Of a DNA stretch of 64,000 nt, positions 9,739 to 18,731 are shown one piece after another. The DNA lies in NCBI GenBank assembly GCA_015060225.1, contig SUYX01000005.1, forward strand, positions 27,794 through 91,793, in the 5' to 3' direction. The notes beneath the pieces were generated by a model that saw nothing but the letters and a program-made list of their open reading frames with translations, did no database searches and was not told where the DNA came from. Numbering within the stretch: position 1 is the first letter of the stretch; every line of letters starts with the position of its first letter. This DNA comes from Bacteroidales bacterium. GTDB taxonomy: Bacteria; Bacteroidota; Bacteroidia; Bacteroidales; UBA932. A program made the position numbers and the translations under genes.

Positions 9739-10713
9739 CTACCTTCTTCTGTAAGAGGACCCTCCTCCCGATGATCTTGTTGTACCCGAGCTGCTGTTAC
9801 CGCTCCTGCCTGAACTGTAAGATGAAGATCCGCTCCTGTTATATGAATTTCCGCTGCTCCTTGTATATGAACTGTTATTCCTTTCAACACTCTGGCTCTG
9901 CTGCGATTTCACTTCGCAGCTAGAGTGGTTCCTGGCCGGTCTGCGTGTAACACTCCCCTGAGAAGACTTCCCTGTATTTGCATTCTGTCTGCCTGAAGTG
10001 ACACTTCCCCTGTTTACATTATTGTATGTTGACCCTGCATTTCTCTTGCCATAATATACATCCCTTCCAGGTCTTCCATGTCCGGGCGCATAACCCGGCC
10101 CTCCTATATGGCCATGTCCGGGCCATGGGGCATATACAGGATGATGGTGATGGCCCCACCACGGATGATGCCAAGGATTGTGCCATGCCCAATAGGGCCT
10201 TCCCCAGATATGGTCATACCACGGGTTGTGCCAATAGCTGTCCCAATGCCAGCTTGGTATATGCCAATACCATCCCGGACCATACCAGGCATAATGGTTG
10301 CTCCACCAAGGGGTACGCCATCCGAAACTCACATCATACCAGTAAAACGGTTCTACAAACTCAATGTTTATGGTATACGATGGAGAATCAAACTTTCTCA
10401 AACGTGCGGCATAGCTCCCGTCATCATCAATTATGGCATATGTCGCTCCCGGCTCATATTTGATGTTAACCTCATCAGCTTCTCCAACATATACATTCCT
10501 GACATCCCCCTGTTCACCTGACTGCAACTGTTGAGGTGTCTCTCCTGCATTTTTCTCCACCTGGGAATGGGTTGTATAGGTCCTGCTTCCCGGGGTATAA
10601 TAGATGCTGTTTCTGAATTGTTCCCCTCCCTGAAGGGCCGAATAGCTCATTGTACCACAAGAGAGCAACGGCAGAACTGCTGCCAATAAAATAAATAAGC
10701 TCCTGTTTTTCAT
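9739..10713 (-). CDS. Lipoprotein rich in Trp, His, Gly and Ser/Arg repeats
   Basis: Unknown function. The 324-residue protein starts with a lipoprotein signal peptide (lipobox LLSC, Cys about residue 19). A moderately conserved N-terminal region of about 120 residues contains IIDDDGSYAARLRKF and YDVSFGW. A middle section dense in W, H, P and G follows (WGHHHHPVYAPWPGHGH, about residues 150-215), and the tail is low-complexity S/G/R/Y ending in YRRR. The aromatic/His section could bind metal or glycans, but this is inference. The start at ATG 10713 is set by the signal peptide and by a strong AGGAGG five bases upstream, exceptional in this window. Confidence 0.75.
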   Translation of the reverse strand: MKNRSLFILLAAVLPLLSCGTMSYSALQGGEQFRNSIYYTPGSRTYTTHSQVEKNAGETPQQLQSGEQGDVRNVYVGEADEVNIKYEPGATYAIIDDDGSYAARLRKFDSPSYTINIEFVEPFYWYDVSFGWRTPWWSNHYAWYGPGWYWHIPSWHWDSYWHNPWYDHIWGRPYWAWHNPWHHPWWGHHHHPVYAPWPGHGHIGGPGYAPGHGRPGRDVYYGKRNAGSTYNNVNRGSVTSGRQNANTGKSSQGSVTRRPARNHSSCEVKSQQSQSVERNNSSYTRSSGNSYNRSGSSSYSSGRSGNSSSGTTRSSGGGSSYRRR

Positions 10714-10718
10714 TTTTA

Positions 10719-10724
10719 CCTCCT
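10719..10724 (-). promoter_or_regulatory. Strong Shine-Dalgarno (AGGAGG) of the W/H-rich lipoprotein
   Basis: AGGAGG is spaced by TAAAA from the ATG at 10713. Perfect Shine-Dalgarno sites are rare in Bacteroidota, and almost no other gene here has one. It decides the start and hints at strong or differently regulated translation. Confidence 0.65.
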
Positions 10725-10743
10725 GTGTTTTATATATTTTTTG

Positions 10744-10751
10744 TACTTTTG
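10744..10751 (+). promoter_or_regulatory. Predicted -7 box (TACTTTTG) for proS
   Basis: TACTTTTG is an exact TAnnTTTG match, and its orientation and distance (65 nt before the ATG) fit a proS promoter. Confidence 0.45.
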
Positions 10752-10816
10752 TCACCTGCATCTATATGCGAAGATATCAAAAATTGTTCCAATCAGAAAA
10801 ATAAAACAACAATATA

Positions 10817-12295
10817 ATGGCTAAAGAAGTTACAAAAAGAGAAGATAATTACTCACAGTGGTACAACAACCTTGTTGTAAAGGCAGATTTGGCAGAGAAC
10901 TCTGCAGTAAGAGGATGTATGGTAATTAAGCCATATGGTTATGCAATCTGGGAGAAGATGCAGCATCAGCTGGACAAGATGTTCAAGGAAACAGGTCACC
11001 AGAATGCGTATTTTCCTCTTTTTATCCCCAAATCATTCCTCAGCAGGGAAGCTGAGCATGTGGAAGGATTTGCAAAGGAGTGTGCAGTTGTCACACATCA
11101 CCGCCTTATGGTTGACCCTGAGGGTAACGGCGTTGTTGTGGATCCAAGTGCAAAACTTGAGGAGGAGCTTATTGTAAGGCCCACATCTGAAACCATCATC
11201 TGGAATACATATAAGAACTGGATCAACTCTTACAGGGATCTCCCTATTCTGTGCAACCAATGGGCAAATGTAGTGAGATGGGAGATGAGGACCAGACTTT
11301 TCCTCAGGACAGCTGAATTCTTGTGGCAGGAGGGACATACCGCACATGCAACTAAAGAGGAGGCCATTGAGGAGACCGAGAAGATGGTTAATGTTTATGC
11401 AAAATTTGCAAGGGAATATATGGCTGTTCCTGTTGTTGTGGGGAAAAAATCGGCAAACGAGAGGTTTGCAGGTGCCCTTGACACATACTGCATTGAGGCA
11501 ATGATGCAGGATGGGAAGGCGTTGCAGGCAGGAACATCTCACTTCCTGGGACAAAACTTTGCAAAAGCATTTGATGTGAAGTACGCCAGCAAAGAGGGCA
11601 CACTGGAGTATGTATGGGCAACTTCATGGGGAGTTTCAACCCGTCTGATGGGTGCACTGATAATGGCACACTCAGATGACAACGGCCTTGTACTTCCACC
11701 AAAACTTGCCCCTATCCATGTTGTAATGGTCCCTATCTTCAAAACTGAAGAGGAGCATGCAGCAATCATTGGGAAAATGGAGGAATTGAGAAAAGCTCTT
11801 GAGCAGTTTGGTTTGTCGGTGAAGATTGATGACAGGGATAACCTCAGGAGCGGTTTCAAATTTGCAGAGTGGGAGCTTAAAGGTGTTCCTGTGAGAATTG
11901 CAATGGGCCCTAGGGATCTTGCCAACGGTACTGTTGAGGTTGCAAGAAGGGATACCCTTACCAAAGAATCAATGTCACTTGATGGTGTAGAGGTAAAGAT
12001 CAATGCCCTCATGGATGAGATACAGGCAAACATCTACAGGAAAGCTCTTGATTTCAGAGCAGCAAATACAATTCAGGTAGATACGTGGGAGGAGTTCAAG
12101 GAGAAGATTGAGCAGGGAGGTTTCCTTCTTTGCCACTGGGACGGCACACCTGAGACAGAGGAGAAGATAAAAGAGGAGACAAAAGCTACTATACGCTGCA
12201 TTCCATTGGATACCAATGTAGTCATGGAGGAAGGCAAGTGCATTTACAGCGGAAAGCCTTCTAGTCAGAGAGTAATTTTTGCCAGATCATATTAA
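10817..12295 (+). CDS. proS: Prolyl-tRNA synthetase, archaeal/eukaryotic-like type
   Basis: Class II aminoacyl-tRNA synthetase charging tRNA-Pro. At 492 residues and without the large editing insertion of the E. coli form, it belongs to the shorter type 3 ProRS used by Bacteroidota. Class II motif 2 is visible as [17 protein letters not shown], with RPTSETIIW just upstream. An anticodon-binding domain starts near residue 290 ([10 protein letters not shown]), and the C-terminus has the type-specific zinc-like region. It is followed by two envelope-related ORFs at short distance (18 bp). Confidence 0.97.
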   Translation: MAKEVTKREDNYSQWYNNLVVKADLAENSAVRGCMVIKPYGYAIWEKMQHQLDKMFKETGHQNAYFPLFIPKSFLSREAEHVEGFAKECAVVTHHRLMVDPEGNGVVVDPSAKLEEELIVRPTSETIIWNTYKNWINSYRDLPILCNQWANVVRWEMRTRLFLRTAEFLWQEGHTAHATKEEAIEETEKMVNVYAKFAREYMAVPVVVGKKSANERFAGALDTYCIEAMMQDGKALQAGTSHFLGQNFAKAFDVKYASKEGTLEYVWATSWGVSTRLMGALIMAHSDDNGLVLPPKLAPIHVVMVPIFKTEEEHAAIIGKMEELRKALEQFGLSVKIDDRDNLRSGFKFAEWELKGVPVRIAMGPRDLANGTVEVARRDTLTKESMSLDGVEVKINALMDEIQANIYRKALDFRAANTIQVDTWEEFKEKIEQGGFLLCHWDGTPETEEKIKEETKATIRCIPLDTNVVMEEGKCIYSGKPSSQRVIFARSY

Positions 12296-12313
12296 AAACA
12301 AAATAAAACATTT

Positions 12314-13024
12314 ATGGCAGCAGATCCTTTACCGAACCAGCAAGAGCAGATACTTAAGGGGCTTCAGGAAAAAGCCTATGTAAAATCTTGCGTTTATGAC
12401 CAGTCATTGGAGGTTTTCAATGAACTGAAAGAGGTGTTGAGTGAAATAAGCAATGACCTTACCGACATCCTTTCCGAATCTGAAAAGAACCGTAAGATAA
12501 GGCTTGAGTATAGGGACAGGGGCAAGTTTGAGGCAGAGCTGAAATTTGCAGATGATGTCCTGGTGTTCAGCATGCATACAGATATCTTCCAGTTTGACAG
12601 GGACCACGCAATATGGAAGAACAGCTATTCCAAAGAGTCTCCATACAACACCTACTGTGGTGTCATAAGTGTATACAACTTCCTGTCTGATTCCCTGAAG
12701 TTCAGCAGGAATGAGGATTTGGGATATCTTGTTGCCAGGATGTTTGTAAATAAGGACAAGAAGTTCTTTATTGAGGGAAAACGCCAGAGCAGACAAAAGA
12801 TCTCTTCTTTTGGCAAAGTGGACCTTACTAAAGAGGAGCTTGTGAATTTTGTTGAGTCCGCAATGCTGTATTCTTTGTCTTTTGACCTTCTTGTTCCCCC
12901 TTTCGACCTTGTAAAGGTTGCCAGTGTTGAACAGATAAATGCAAAAATTGAAAGTGCAAAAATGAGGACAGGCAAACGTATGGGTTACAAATACAACTCA
13001 GACGATGTCCTTGAAAATGAATAA
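12314..13024 (+). CDS. Conserved hypothetical protein
   Basis: I do not recognise a characterised family. The 236-residue protein has no signal peptide or membrane segment and is probably cytoplasmic. The N-terminal 70 residues look helical and charged (ELKEVLSEISNDLTDIL), and the middle is a mixed alpha/beta region (FADDVLVFSMHTDIFQFDRDHAIWK). The C-terminus is basic (RTGKRMGYKYNSDDV). It follows proS by 18 bp, and its stop codon shares one base with the next start (TAATG), indicating translational coupling to the DUF3078 protein. Confidence 0.7.
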   Translation: MAADPLPNQQEQILKGLQEKAYVKSCVYDQSLEVFNELKEVLSEISNDLTDILSESEKNRKIRLEYRDRGKFEAELKFADDVLVFSMHTDIFQFDRDHAIWKNSYSKESPYNTYCGVISVYNFLSDSLKFSRNEDLGYLVARMFVNKDKKFFIEGKRQSRQKISSFGKVDLTKEELVNFVESAMLYSLSFDLLVPPFDLVKVASVEQINAKIESAKMRTGKRMGYKYNSDDVLENE

Positions 13025-14124
13025 TGATGAGAAAGAGAGCCTTCAGATTCCTTTTAGTTTCACTGGTGCTGTTCCTTACTGCAGCACTCCCCCTATATTC
13101 ACAGGTGAAGAACACCAGTGAGAACAGTTCTGCACAGGAGGAACTGGAACAGGCCAAGCTCTCAAACCTAAACAGCGCCCAGGAGCTTTGCAGAATAATA
13201 GGCTCACAGTTTGCGGTTCCTACCATCAACTATGAGCCTGTAGTTCCTCCAAAATTCTGGACCACAGGTATGCTTACAGAGTTGGGATTTTCACAGATTT
13301 CCCTTACCAACTGGGCTGCCGGAGGATCCGGCTCCGTATCCTTGAACAGTTTTGTCAATGCCCACGCCAACTACGCAAAAGGAAGTATGTTCTGGGACAA
13401 CAGAGTACAGATGGCATACGGTTTCATACAATCTTTTGAGGATGGATACAGGAAGAGCAATGACAAGATTATCCTTGACAGCAAATGGGGTTACAAGGCA
13501 ATAAACAAATTCTATTTCTCTGCAAACTTCAATTTCAGGTCACAGTTCTCACCAGGTTTTGAATACAGCAAATCCCAAATTATTGAAGACGGGCACAAGG
13601 AGACCATAATCACTTCCAAAAAAGTATCCAAATTCCTTGCCCCTGCATATATGTCACTCGGTCTCGGTATTGACTACAAGCCGGGCAACGGGAAGGAATT
13701 CTCTGTAAACATTGCCCCTTTGACAGGTAATCTGGTAATTGTTGCAGACAGGGACTCAGTTTTGAGGGCAAAATACGGAAACGCAAAACACGAGGCTGTA
13801 AGATGGGAGCTGGGAGCCCAGATAAAGGCATCCTTAAACAAGAACATTCTCAAGACACTTAAGGCAACTTCCTCCCTTACCCTATTCTCGGATTATCTGA
13901 ATAACCCGGCCAATATACAGATAAACTGGGATATGCAGCTTACATACAAGCTGAACAAATTCCTCACAACAGGCATCAGAACCCATCTGATCTATGATGA
14001 CAACGTACTCATAGCAACCGACAGGGTCAATAAAGAGGGTGAAACCATAATGACCAAGAAAGTACAGTTCCAGGAGGTTTTCAGCGTGAGTTTCACTTAT
14101 ACGTTCGGAATGTTCAAGAAGTAA
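13024..14124 (+). CDS. DUF3078 domain protein (predicted outer-membrane barrel)
   Basis: Exported 366-residue protein matching the DUF3078 family of Bacteroidota. It has a signal peptide (FLLVSLVLFLTAALPLYSQ), the family opening PKFWTTGMLTELGFSQISLTNW with AAGGSGSVSLNS, and then alternating strands typical of a beta barrel. The end is SVSFTYTFGMFKK. Function is unknown. The start overlaps the stop of the preceding hypothetical gene by one base. It converges on folP with only 15 bp between the stop codons and no obvious terminator hairpin. Confidence 0.8.
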   Translation: MMRKRAFRFLLVSLVLFLTAALPLYSQVKNTSENSSAQEELEQAKLSNLNSAQELCRIIGSQFAVPTINYEPVVPPKFWTTGMLTELGFSQISLTNWAAGGSGSVSLNSFVNAHANYAKGSMFWDNRVQMAYGFIQSFEDGYRKSNDKIILDSKWGYKAINKFYFSANFNFRSQFSPGFEYSKSQIIEDGHKETIITSKKVSKFLAPAYMSLGLGIDYKPGNGKEFSVNIAPLTGNLVIVADRDSVLRAKYGNAKHEAVRWELGAQIKASLNKNILKTLKATSSLTLFSDYLNNPANIQINWDMQLTYKLNKFLTTGIRTHLIYDDNVLIATDRVNKEGETIMTKKVQFQEVFSVSFTYTFGMFKK

Positions 14125-14139
14125 CTCCTGCATCCAGGT

Positions 14140-14991
14140 CTAACGGTTCAGACACTGCCACAGCTTTACACATTGCACCCCCTCCTTTACATCGTGTACC
14201 CTTATTATATCCGCTCCAAGAATAAGGGCCTGAAGATTAAGTGCGGCTGTTCCGCATAAAGCCTCCTCCGGGGTTATGCCAAGCGGTTTCCATATCATCC
14301 CCTTCCGTGAGATTCCAACAAGGAGCCTTCTCCTTTGCCCATGTGTCTTTTCAAGCGTTTCCACTATACGGGGCATCCCTTTGAAAAGTGTATAGTTCTG
14401 TTTCAGGTCCTTTGCAAATCCGAACCCTGGATCAATTATGAACTCCTTTATTCCATGAAGGGAAGCCCTCTCCTCAAACTCCTGGAAGTACTCAGTAACG
14501 GACTCTACAACTCCCTTAGGATAATGGCACATCTGCTGCATGGTATCCGGAGTCCCCCTTTTGTGCATGGCAATGTAAGGTAGTCCCAGCTGCCCCACTG
14601 CAGGGAGCATCTGCGGGTCGTCCTCTCCTGCGGAAATGTCATTTACAATAAATTCTCCAATCATATCATATCCTCTGCGGACTATCCCGCTACGGAAAGT
14701 ATCAATTGAAAACTTGATTTCCCCACCATCAATTGTCTTGACTCCCAAAAATTTCTTCCCGACAATCTCAAGTGCCACACGCAAATGCTCCCACTCCTGT
14801 CCAATTGTTACCGGAGTGCTCCCAGGACGTGTGGAACATGCCCCCAAATCAATGATTGAAGCACCTTGGGCAATCATCAGTTCCATCTGTCTCTCTAATT
14901 CAGAAGCGGCAGTGAACCTGCTTCCTCTGAAAAAGGATTCCTCATTTACATTTATGATTCCCATCACCTGGGGGGTATATTCCTTTGCCAT
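14140..14991 (-). CDS. folP: Dihydropteroate synthase
   Basis: Condenses p-aminobenzoate with hydroxymethyl-dihydropterin pyrophosphate in folate synthesis; the target of sulfonamides. The 283 residues show the family motifs: GIINVNEESFF (usually NVTPDSFSDGG), IDLGACSTRPGS, FSIDTF, VNDISAG, IDPGFGFAKD and GISRKGM. The SRK motif and C-terminal RVHDV are intact. The first loop is diverged from the usual Thr-Pro-Asp-Ser. It is divergent from tmk, with about 100 bp of A/T-rich promoter between them. Confidence 0.94.
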   Translation of the reverse strand: MAKEYTPQVMGIINVNEESFFRGSRFTAASELERQMELMIAQGASIIDLGACSTRPGSTPVTIGQEWEHLRVALEIVGKKFLGVKTIDGGEIKFSIDTFRSGIVRRGYDMIGEFIVNDISAGEDDPQMLPAVGQLGLPYIAMHKRGTPDTMQQMCHYPKGVVESVTEYFQEFEERASLHGIKEFIIDPGFGFAKDLKQNYTLFKGMPRIVETLEKTHGQRRRLLVGISRKGMIWKPLGITPEEALCGTAALNLQALILGADIIRVHDVKEGVQCVKLWQCLNR

Positions 14992-15059
14992 ATGCTCTAT
15001 AAATTATCGGGATACTGATTATTTGACAAATTTAAAAAGTATTTTCCCATTTTATTATT

Positions 15060-15067
15060 TATCTTTG
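15060..15067 (+). promoter_or_regulatory. Predicted -7 box (TATCTTTG) for tmk
   Basis: TATCTTTG exactly matches TAnnTTTG and lies 24 nt before the tmk ATG. Confidence 0.5.
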
Positions 15068-15091
15068 TTTATTGGACAAAATAGGAAATAT

Positions 15092-15796
15092 ATGCTTATA
15101 GTTTTGGAAGGTCTTGACGGTGCAGGTAAAAGCACTCAGGTAAAATTGTTGAAGGAACATCTGCTTGGGAAAGGGGTGAATCTTAGGTATCTCCATTTCC
15201 CCCGTTATGATTCCCAGCCTTATGGAGAACTGATAGGGAAATATCTGAGGGGGGATTTTGGTTCAATAGAGCAGGCACACCCCCAGATTGTGGCACTTCT
15301 GTTTGCACTTGACAGGATGGATGCTTCTGCACAGATAAAGGAGTGGCTTTCAGCGGGAGACTGCGTCCTGCTGGACCGCTATGTCTACTCCAATATAGCA
15401 TACCAGTGCTCCAAAATTATGATGCAGCCGCATTTTGAAGAGAACCGTGGCCAACTGGCCAAGGAACTCCGTGACTGGATCTTTGACACAGAATACAACC
15501 GCTACGGAATACCAAGACCAGATCTGAACCTTTTCCTCAATGTCCCAATTGACTTTGTAGATTCCAAGCTGAAAGAGAGCCGCAGCGGTGATGATGACCG
15601 TGATTACCTGAATGGTAAATCGGATATCCATGAAGCTGATATCAAATTTCAGATATCCGTAAGGGAGATATACCTCCAACAGACGGAACTTGATCCCCAC
15701 TTTGTAAAGATATGCTGTGAAGATGCACAGGGGAAAATGCTCCCTCCCACTCAAATTTTTGAGAACATCAGGGAACAGGTTGACAAACTTTTTTAA
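15092..15796 (+). CDS. tmk: Thymidylate kinase
   Basis: Phosphorylates dTMP to dTDP. The start at ATG 15092 gives 234 residues and places the P-loop (EGLDGAGKST) at residues 6-15, as in the family. The long open frame upstream is antisense to folP and is rejected. Further signatures are LLDRYVYSNIAYQ (DR motif) and the LID region KESRSGDDDRDYL. It is slightly longer than the roughly 210-residue bacterial form because of insertions near residues 110-130. It is followed by the DoxX-like gene 15 bp downstream. Confidence 0.94.
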   Translation: MLIVLEGLDGAGKSTQVKLLKEHLLGKGVNLRYLHFPRYDSQPYGELIGKYLRGDFGSIEQAHPQIVALLFALDRMDASAQIKEWLSAGDCVLLDRYVYSNIAYQCSKIMMQPHFEENRGQLAKELRDWIFDTEYNRYGIPRPDLNLFLNVPIDFVDSKLKESRSGDDDRDYLNGKSDIHEADIKFQISVREIYLQQTELDPHFVKICCEDAQGKMLPPTQIFENIREQVDKLF

Positions 15797-15811
15797 CGGA
15801 GCCGCAGGCAG

Positions 15812-17104
15812 ATGAAACTCATTAGGGCAATATGCAGGTTCGGTTTTGGAATCCTATTTGTACTTTCAGGGTTCCTCAAGGCCATTGATCCCATTGGGAC
15901 AGCTCTCAAAATAAAGGAGTACATGGGTGCATTCCATATGGACTTTATGGATTTCACCTCCATTCCACTGGCCCTGATACTTACTTCTGCAGAGTTTCTT
16001 GTAGGAGTTGCAATCCTCAAGGGACTCAGAATACAGCTCTTCTCAAAGGTTGCTTTGGGGTTCATATCTTTCTTTACCCTTCTCACGTTGTGGATTGCAC
16101 TTTCCAACCCGATCAGTGACTGCGGATGTTTTGGGGAGGCCCTGCACCTGAGCAACAAAGCCACATTCATAAAGAACCTCTTCCTGCTTGCAGCTGCCCT
16201 CATCATTTTTTTCCAGAGAAGAAAATTCCACCCCATTGCCGTGCCAAAAGTTGAATGGGGCTACATTGGGCTATATACGGTGCTTATAGTTGTACTGCAG
16301 GGATATTCATTGCGCAATATTCCACAAATAGATTTTGGAATATACAAACCTGGAACAGACCTTATTGCCACACAACAGGCCTTTCAGGAGAGAGAATATG
16401 AGGTGACCCTCATATATTCCAAGGATGGCAAGGAAGAATCCTTTACAATAGAGAATCTTCCCGACAGCACCTGGACTTTTGTAGATACCAGGACAGTTCT
16501 TGTGAACGGAACAGAAGAAGATTCAAGTGTGGATTTCTCATTTATGGATGCCCAGGGGAATCCGGTAGGGAAAGAGATTCTTGAAAAGGACGGCCCTTTA
16601 TTCTTCATATCTATATATAATGTAAGGATGTTGAACGGCAAAACTGTTAAAAAAATCATGGACCTTGCAGACACCCTGCTTGCCCATAATCTGAAACTCT
16701 ATATTATAAGTTCCAACTCTGCGGAAGATACAGAAAATGCATTTGAACATGCCGATTCATCCTCACAGCACAATTATCAAATCCTCTACTCCGACTATAA
16801 GGCAGTAATCTCCTTCAACCGCTCCAGCGGAGGACTTACCTATGTGAATAACGGCATAATTGTCAAGAAATGGGCCAGAGGAAACTATCCGATATCACAT
16901 CTTGACAACATCCTGAAACAGGACCCTGAAGTGATAACAGCAATCACACAAATAGATGAAAGGCTCTTTGCAGAGATTTCGCTCTTTGTCATATTTTTCC
17001 TTATTGTGATAATAAGATTCTTTTCAAAAATAATCTACAACAAGCGCTTTGCAAAGCTCACCCATATCCATCTGGAGAAACCTACTTCATCAGATTCCCA
17101 ATGA
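15812..17104 (+). CDS. DoxX/MauE-like membrane protein, BT_3928 type
   Basis: Inner-membrane protein of 430 residues. The first 150 residues contain four hydrophobic segments of the DoxX/MauE type, with the Cys pair ISDCGCFGEALHLS that resembles MauE-like partners of periplasmic thiol proteins. The next 250 residues are soluble and look like a thioredoxin-type fold (GPLFFISIYNVRMLNGKTVK) but lack a CxxC motif. A final hydrophobic segment (ISLFVIFFLIVIIRFF) anchors the C-terminus. Members of this architecture are common in Bacteroidales; a role in electron transfer to envelope thiols is inference. The last 23 bp overlap the convergent phosphatase gene. Confidence 0.75.
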   Translation: MKLIRAICRFGFGILFVLSGFLKAIDPIGTALKIKEYMGAFHMDFMDFTSIPLALILTSAEFLVGVAILKGLRIQLFSKVALGFISFFTLLTLWIALSNPISDCGCFGEALHLSNKATFIKNLFLLAAALIIFFQRRKFHPIAVPKVEWGYIGLYTVLIVVLQGYSLRNIPQIDFGIYKPGTDLIATQQAFQEREYEVTLIYSKDGKEESFTIENLPDSTWTFVDTRTVLVNGTEEDSSVDFSFMDAQGNPVGKEILEKDGPLFFISIYNVRMLNGKTVKKIMDLADTLLAHNLKLYIISSNSAEDTENAFEHADSSSQHNYQILYSDYKAVISFNRSSGGLTYVNNGIIVKKWARGNYPISHLDNILKQDPEVITAITQIDERLFAEISLFVIFFLIVIIRFFSKIIYNKRFAKLTHIHLEKPTSSDSQ

Positions 17105-18260
17105 TTCCAGGCAGTTCCCTGTTCTGGAATATCCCTGCAAACTGCTGCGCCCCCGCTCCGTATGCAAAGATTGGAACGACTGTTCCAGTGTGTCCCTTGG
17201 TGCTGAAATTCAGCTTCAACCCCTGAGGCTCATTTACAGGATGGCTTTTATAGCCCACACCTGTTCCACCTGTCTCATGGTCTGCTGTAACTACCAGAAG
17301 GGTATTCGGATGCTCATTGACATATGCCACCAACGCCTTAAGGGTGCGGTTGAACTCCTGCATCTCCTCAATCATCCCATCAGAATCGTTGTTGTGCCCG
17401 TAACCATCTATAATGGCACTCTCAATCATAAGAAAAAACCCGTCGGGAGCATTCTTTGAAAGTTGCTCTATAGCCTTTAATGACGCTTTCTCCAAATACT
17501 CTGATGGCTCTGAAAATCTTGTTGTATCTCCATCAGAAGCTTCTGCTGCAAGTTTGGCTGCAAGACACACCTCCGCACCGTCTGCAGCGCCAGCTGTCCT
17601 GTTTGATGATTTGTTGCGGCGATGGACATCTCCCATTTCCAGTATTCCCACAAATTTTTCTGATTGGGTATTGAGTACAGACCTCCAATCCAGATACACA
17701 TCGTACCCCTTATCTATGAGAACTGCAGTGAGATCAACAGAATCAGGCCGGTTTATGAATGCTGAAAGGCCTGCACCTATAGCCACATCCACACAGCTTT
17801 GGGTAAACTGTTCTGCAATCTTGTAGCTCATTGAGCGTGAGGTTACCCCAGCATAAAACGCCCCTGGAGTTGCCTCAGTAAGGGTTGTATTCACCACAAT
17901 TCCTGTCTTTTTCCCCATCTGTTGAGCCTTCTTGAGGATACTCTCCAGTTGAATGCTGTCGGGACCGACACCAAGAAAACCGTTGCAAGTTCGGGTTCCT
18001 GTTGCCAGTGCCGTACCACCTGCAGGAGAATCGGTAACATAATTGTTTGCAGACTGGGTTTCATTGAGCCCTATTACAGGGGCCATCTCAAATCCTGTCT
18101 CCTGCTCCTCCGAGAGGAGCAGTGAAGAAACAGCACCAAACCCCATTCCGTCACCTATGAGGTAGATTACGTTCTGCGGCTTATGAGGGTTGTTTTCTGT
18201 GCAACTGCACATAACGGCAAGTGACGCAACTGCAGCAAGCAGATATCTGTATGTTTTCAT
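17082..18260 (-). CDS. Alkaline phosphatase (PhoA family), lipoprotein
   Basis: Metal-dependent phosphomonoesterase predicted to be lipid-anchored in the envelope. The 392-residue protein has a lipoprotein signal (AVMCSC, Cys about 20), the metal site YLIGDGMG and the active-site motif TDSPAGGTA with the nucleophile Ser. Further zinc/magnesium ligands lie in MIESAIIDGYGHNND, VTADHETGG and KGHTGTVVPIFAYG. The nucleophile motif differs from the usual DSAAAAT but keeps Asp-Ser. Its end overlaps the DoxX-like gene tail-to-tail by 23 bp. Loss of phosphate from nucleotides or sugars in the gut or host niche is a likely use. Confidence 0.9.
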   Translation of the reverse strand: MKTYRYLLAAVASLAVMCSCTENNPHKPQNVIYLIGDGMGFGAVSSLLLSEEQETGFEMAPVIGLNETQSANNYVTDSPAGGTALATGTRTCNGFLGVGPDSIQLESILKKAQQMGKKTGIVVNTTLTEATPGAFYAGVTSRSMSYKIAEQFTQSCVDVAIGAGLSAFINRPDSVDLTAVLIDKGYDVYLDWRSVLNTQSEKFVGILEMGDVHRRNKSSNRTAGAADGAEVCLAAKLAAEASDGDTTRFSEPSEYLEKASLKAIEQLSKNAPDGFFLMIESAIIDGYGHNNDSDGMIEEMQEFNRTLKALVAYVNEHPNTLLVVTADHETGGTGVGYKSHPVNEPQGLKLNFSTKGHTGTVVPIFAYGAGAQQFAGIFQNRELPGIIGNLMK

Positions 18261-18270
18261 ATGTCTGTAT

Positions 18271-18609
18271 TTATTTCAAATGATATTTTGCTCCGCAATC
18301 CAGGATAAAATCCAGCACATCAGCAAAAATGCACTCAGCATCGGATGGTACACCTACTCCCGACAACTCCCCAAATTCATCATATAACTCATCAGGAATC
18401 TCTTTCACCTGCACTGCAAGGCATTCAGCCATTTTGACGGTCTCCTCCTTGTCCAATAATGCGGTACGCTTGAAATTGTTGCCTTCATCCTCATAATCCT
18501 CAAACTCGTGCTCTACAACCAGCTCTCCCCTCTCATTGATACCTGCCCATACTATAGCTACAATCTCCATGTCGCTGTCAGTCTCTATTAAAATTCTTTC
18601 GTTTTCCAT
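18271..18609 (-). CDS. Conserved hypothetical acidic protein
   Basis: Not recognised. A strongly acidic protein of 112 residues without signal peptide or membrane segment, probably cytoplasmic. Clusters such as VVEHEFEDYEDEG and PDELYDEFGE dominate, and the C-terminus contains two Cys (DAECIFADVLDFILDCG). It sits 10 bp upstream of the alkaline phosphatase gene on the same strand and could be co-transcribed with it. Confidence 0.7.
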   Translation of the reverse strand: MENERILIETDSDMEIVAIVWAGINERGELVVEHEFEDYEDEGNNFKRTALLDKEETVKMAECLAVQVKEIPDELYDEFGELSGVGVPSDAECIFADVLDFILDCGAKYHLK

Positions 18610-18675
18610 AAATCAAATATTGCGTTTGAGCAAATTTACAAAATAAATTCCATTCGGGTATCAGTACTGATGTTG

Positions 18676-18705
18676 TTGCAATGTGTGATTTTATTGCTAT
18701 TTTTG
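18676..18705 (+). promoter_or_regulatory. Predicted purB promoter with both -33 and -7 elements
   Basis: TTG at 18676-18678, a 19-base spacer and TATTTTTG at 18698-18705 fit the Bacteroidota -33/-7 promoter layout. This is the best-formed promoter I could find in the window and lies 27 nt before the purB ATG. Confidence 0.6.
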
Positions 18706-18731
18706 CATTTTACATCCAAATACACTTCATT

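Noticed and set aside
10026..10521. Plus-strand open frames of 145-147 codons rich in Pro, Met, Ile and His
   Set aside because: They are antisense to the low-complexity W/H/G section of the lipoprotein; the repetitive composition explains their length.
14636..15091. Long in-frame extension upstream of tmk
   Set aside because: It is antisense to folP and runs through the promoter region; the P-loop position supports ATG 15092.
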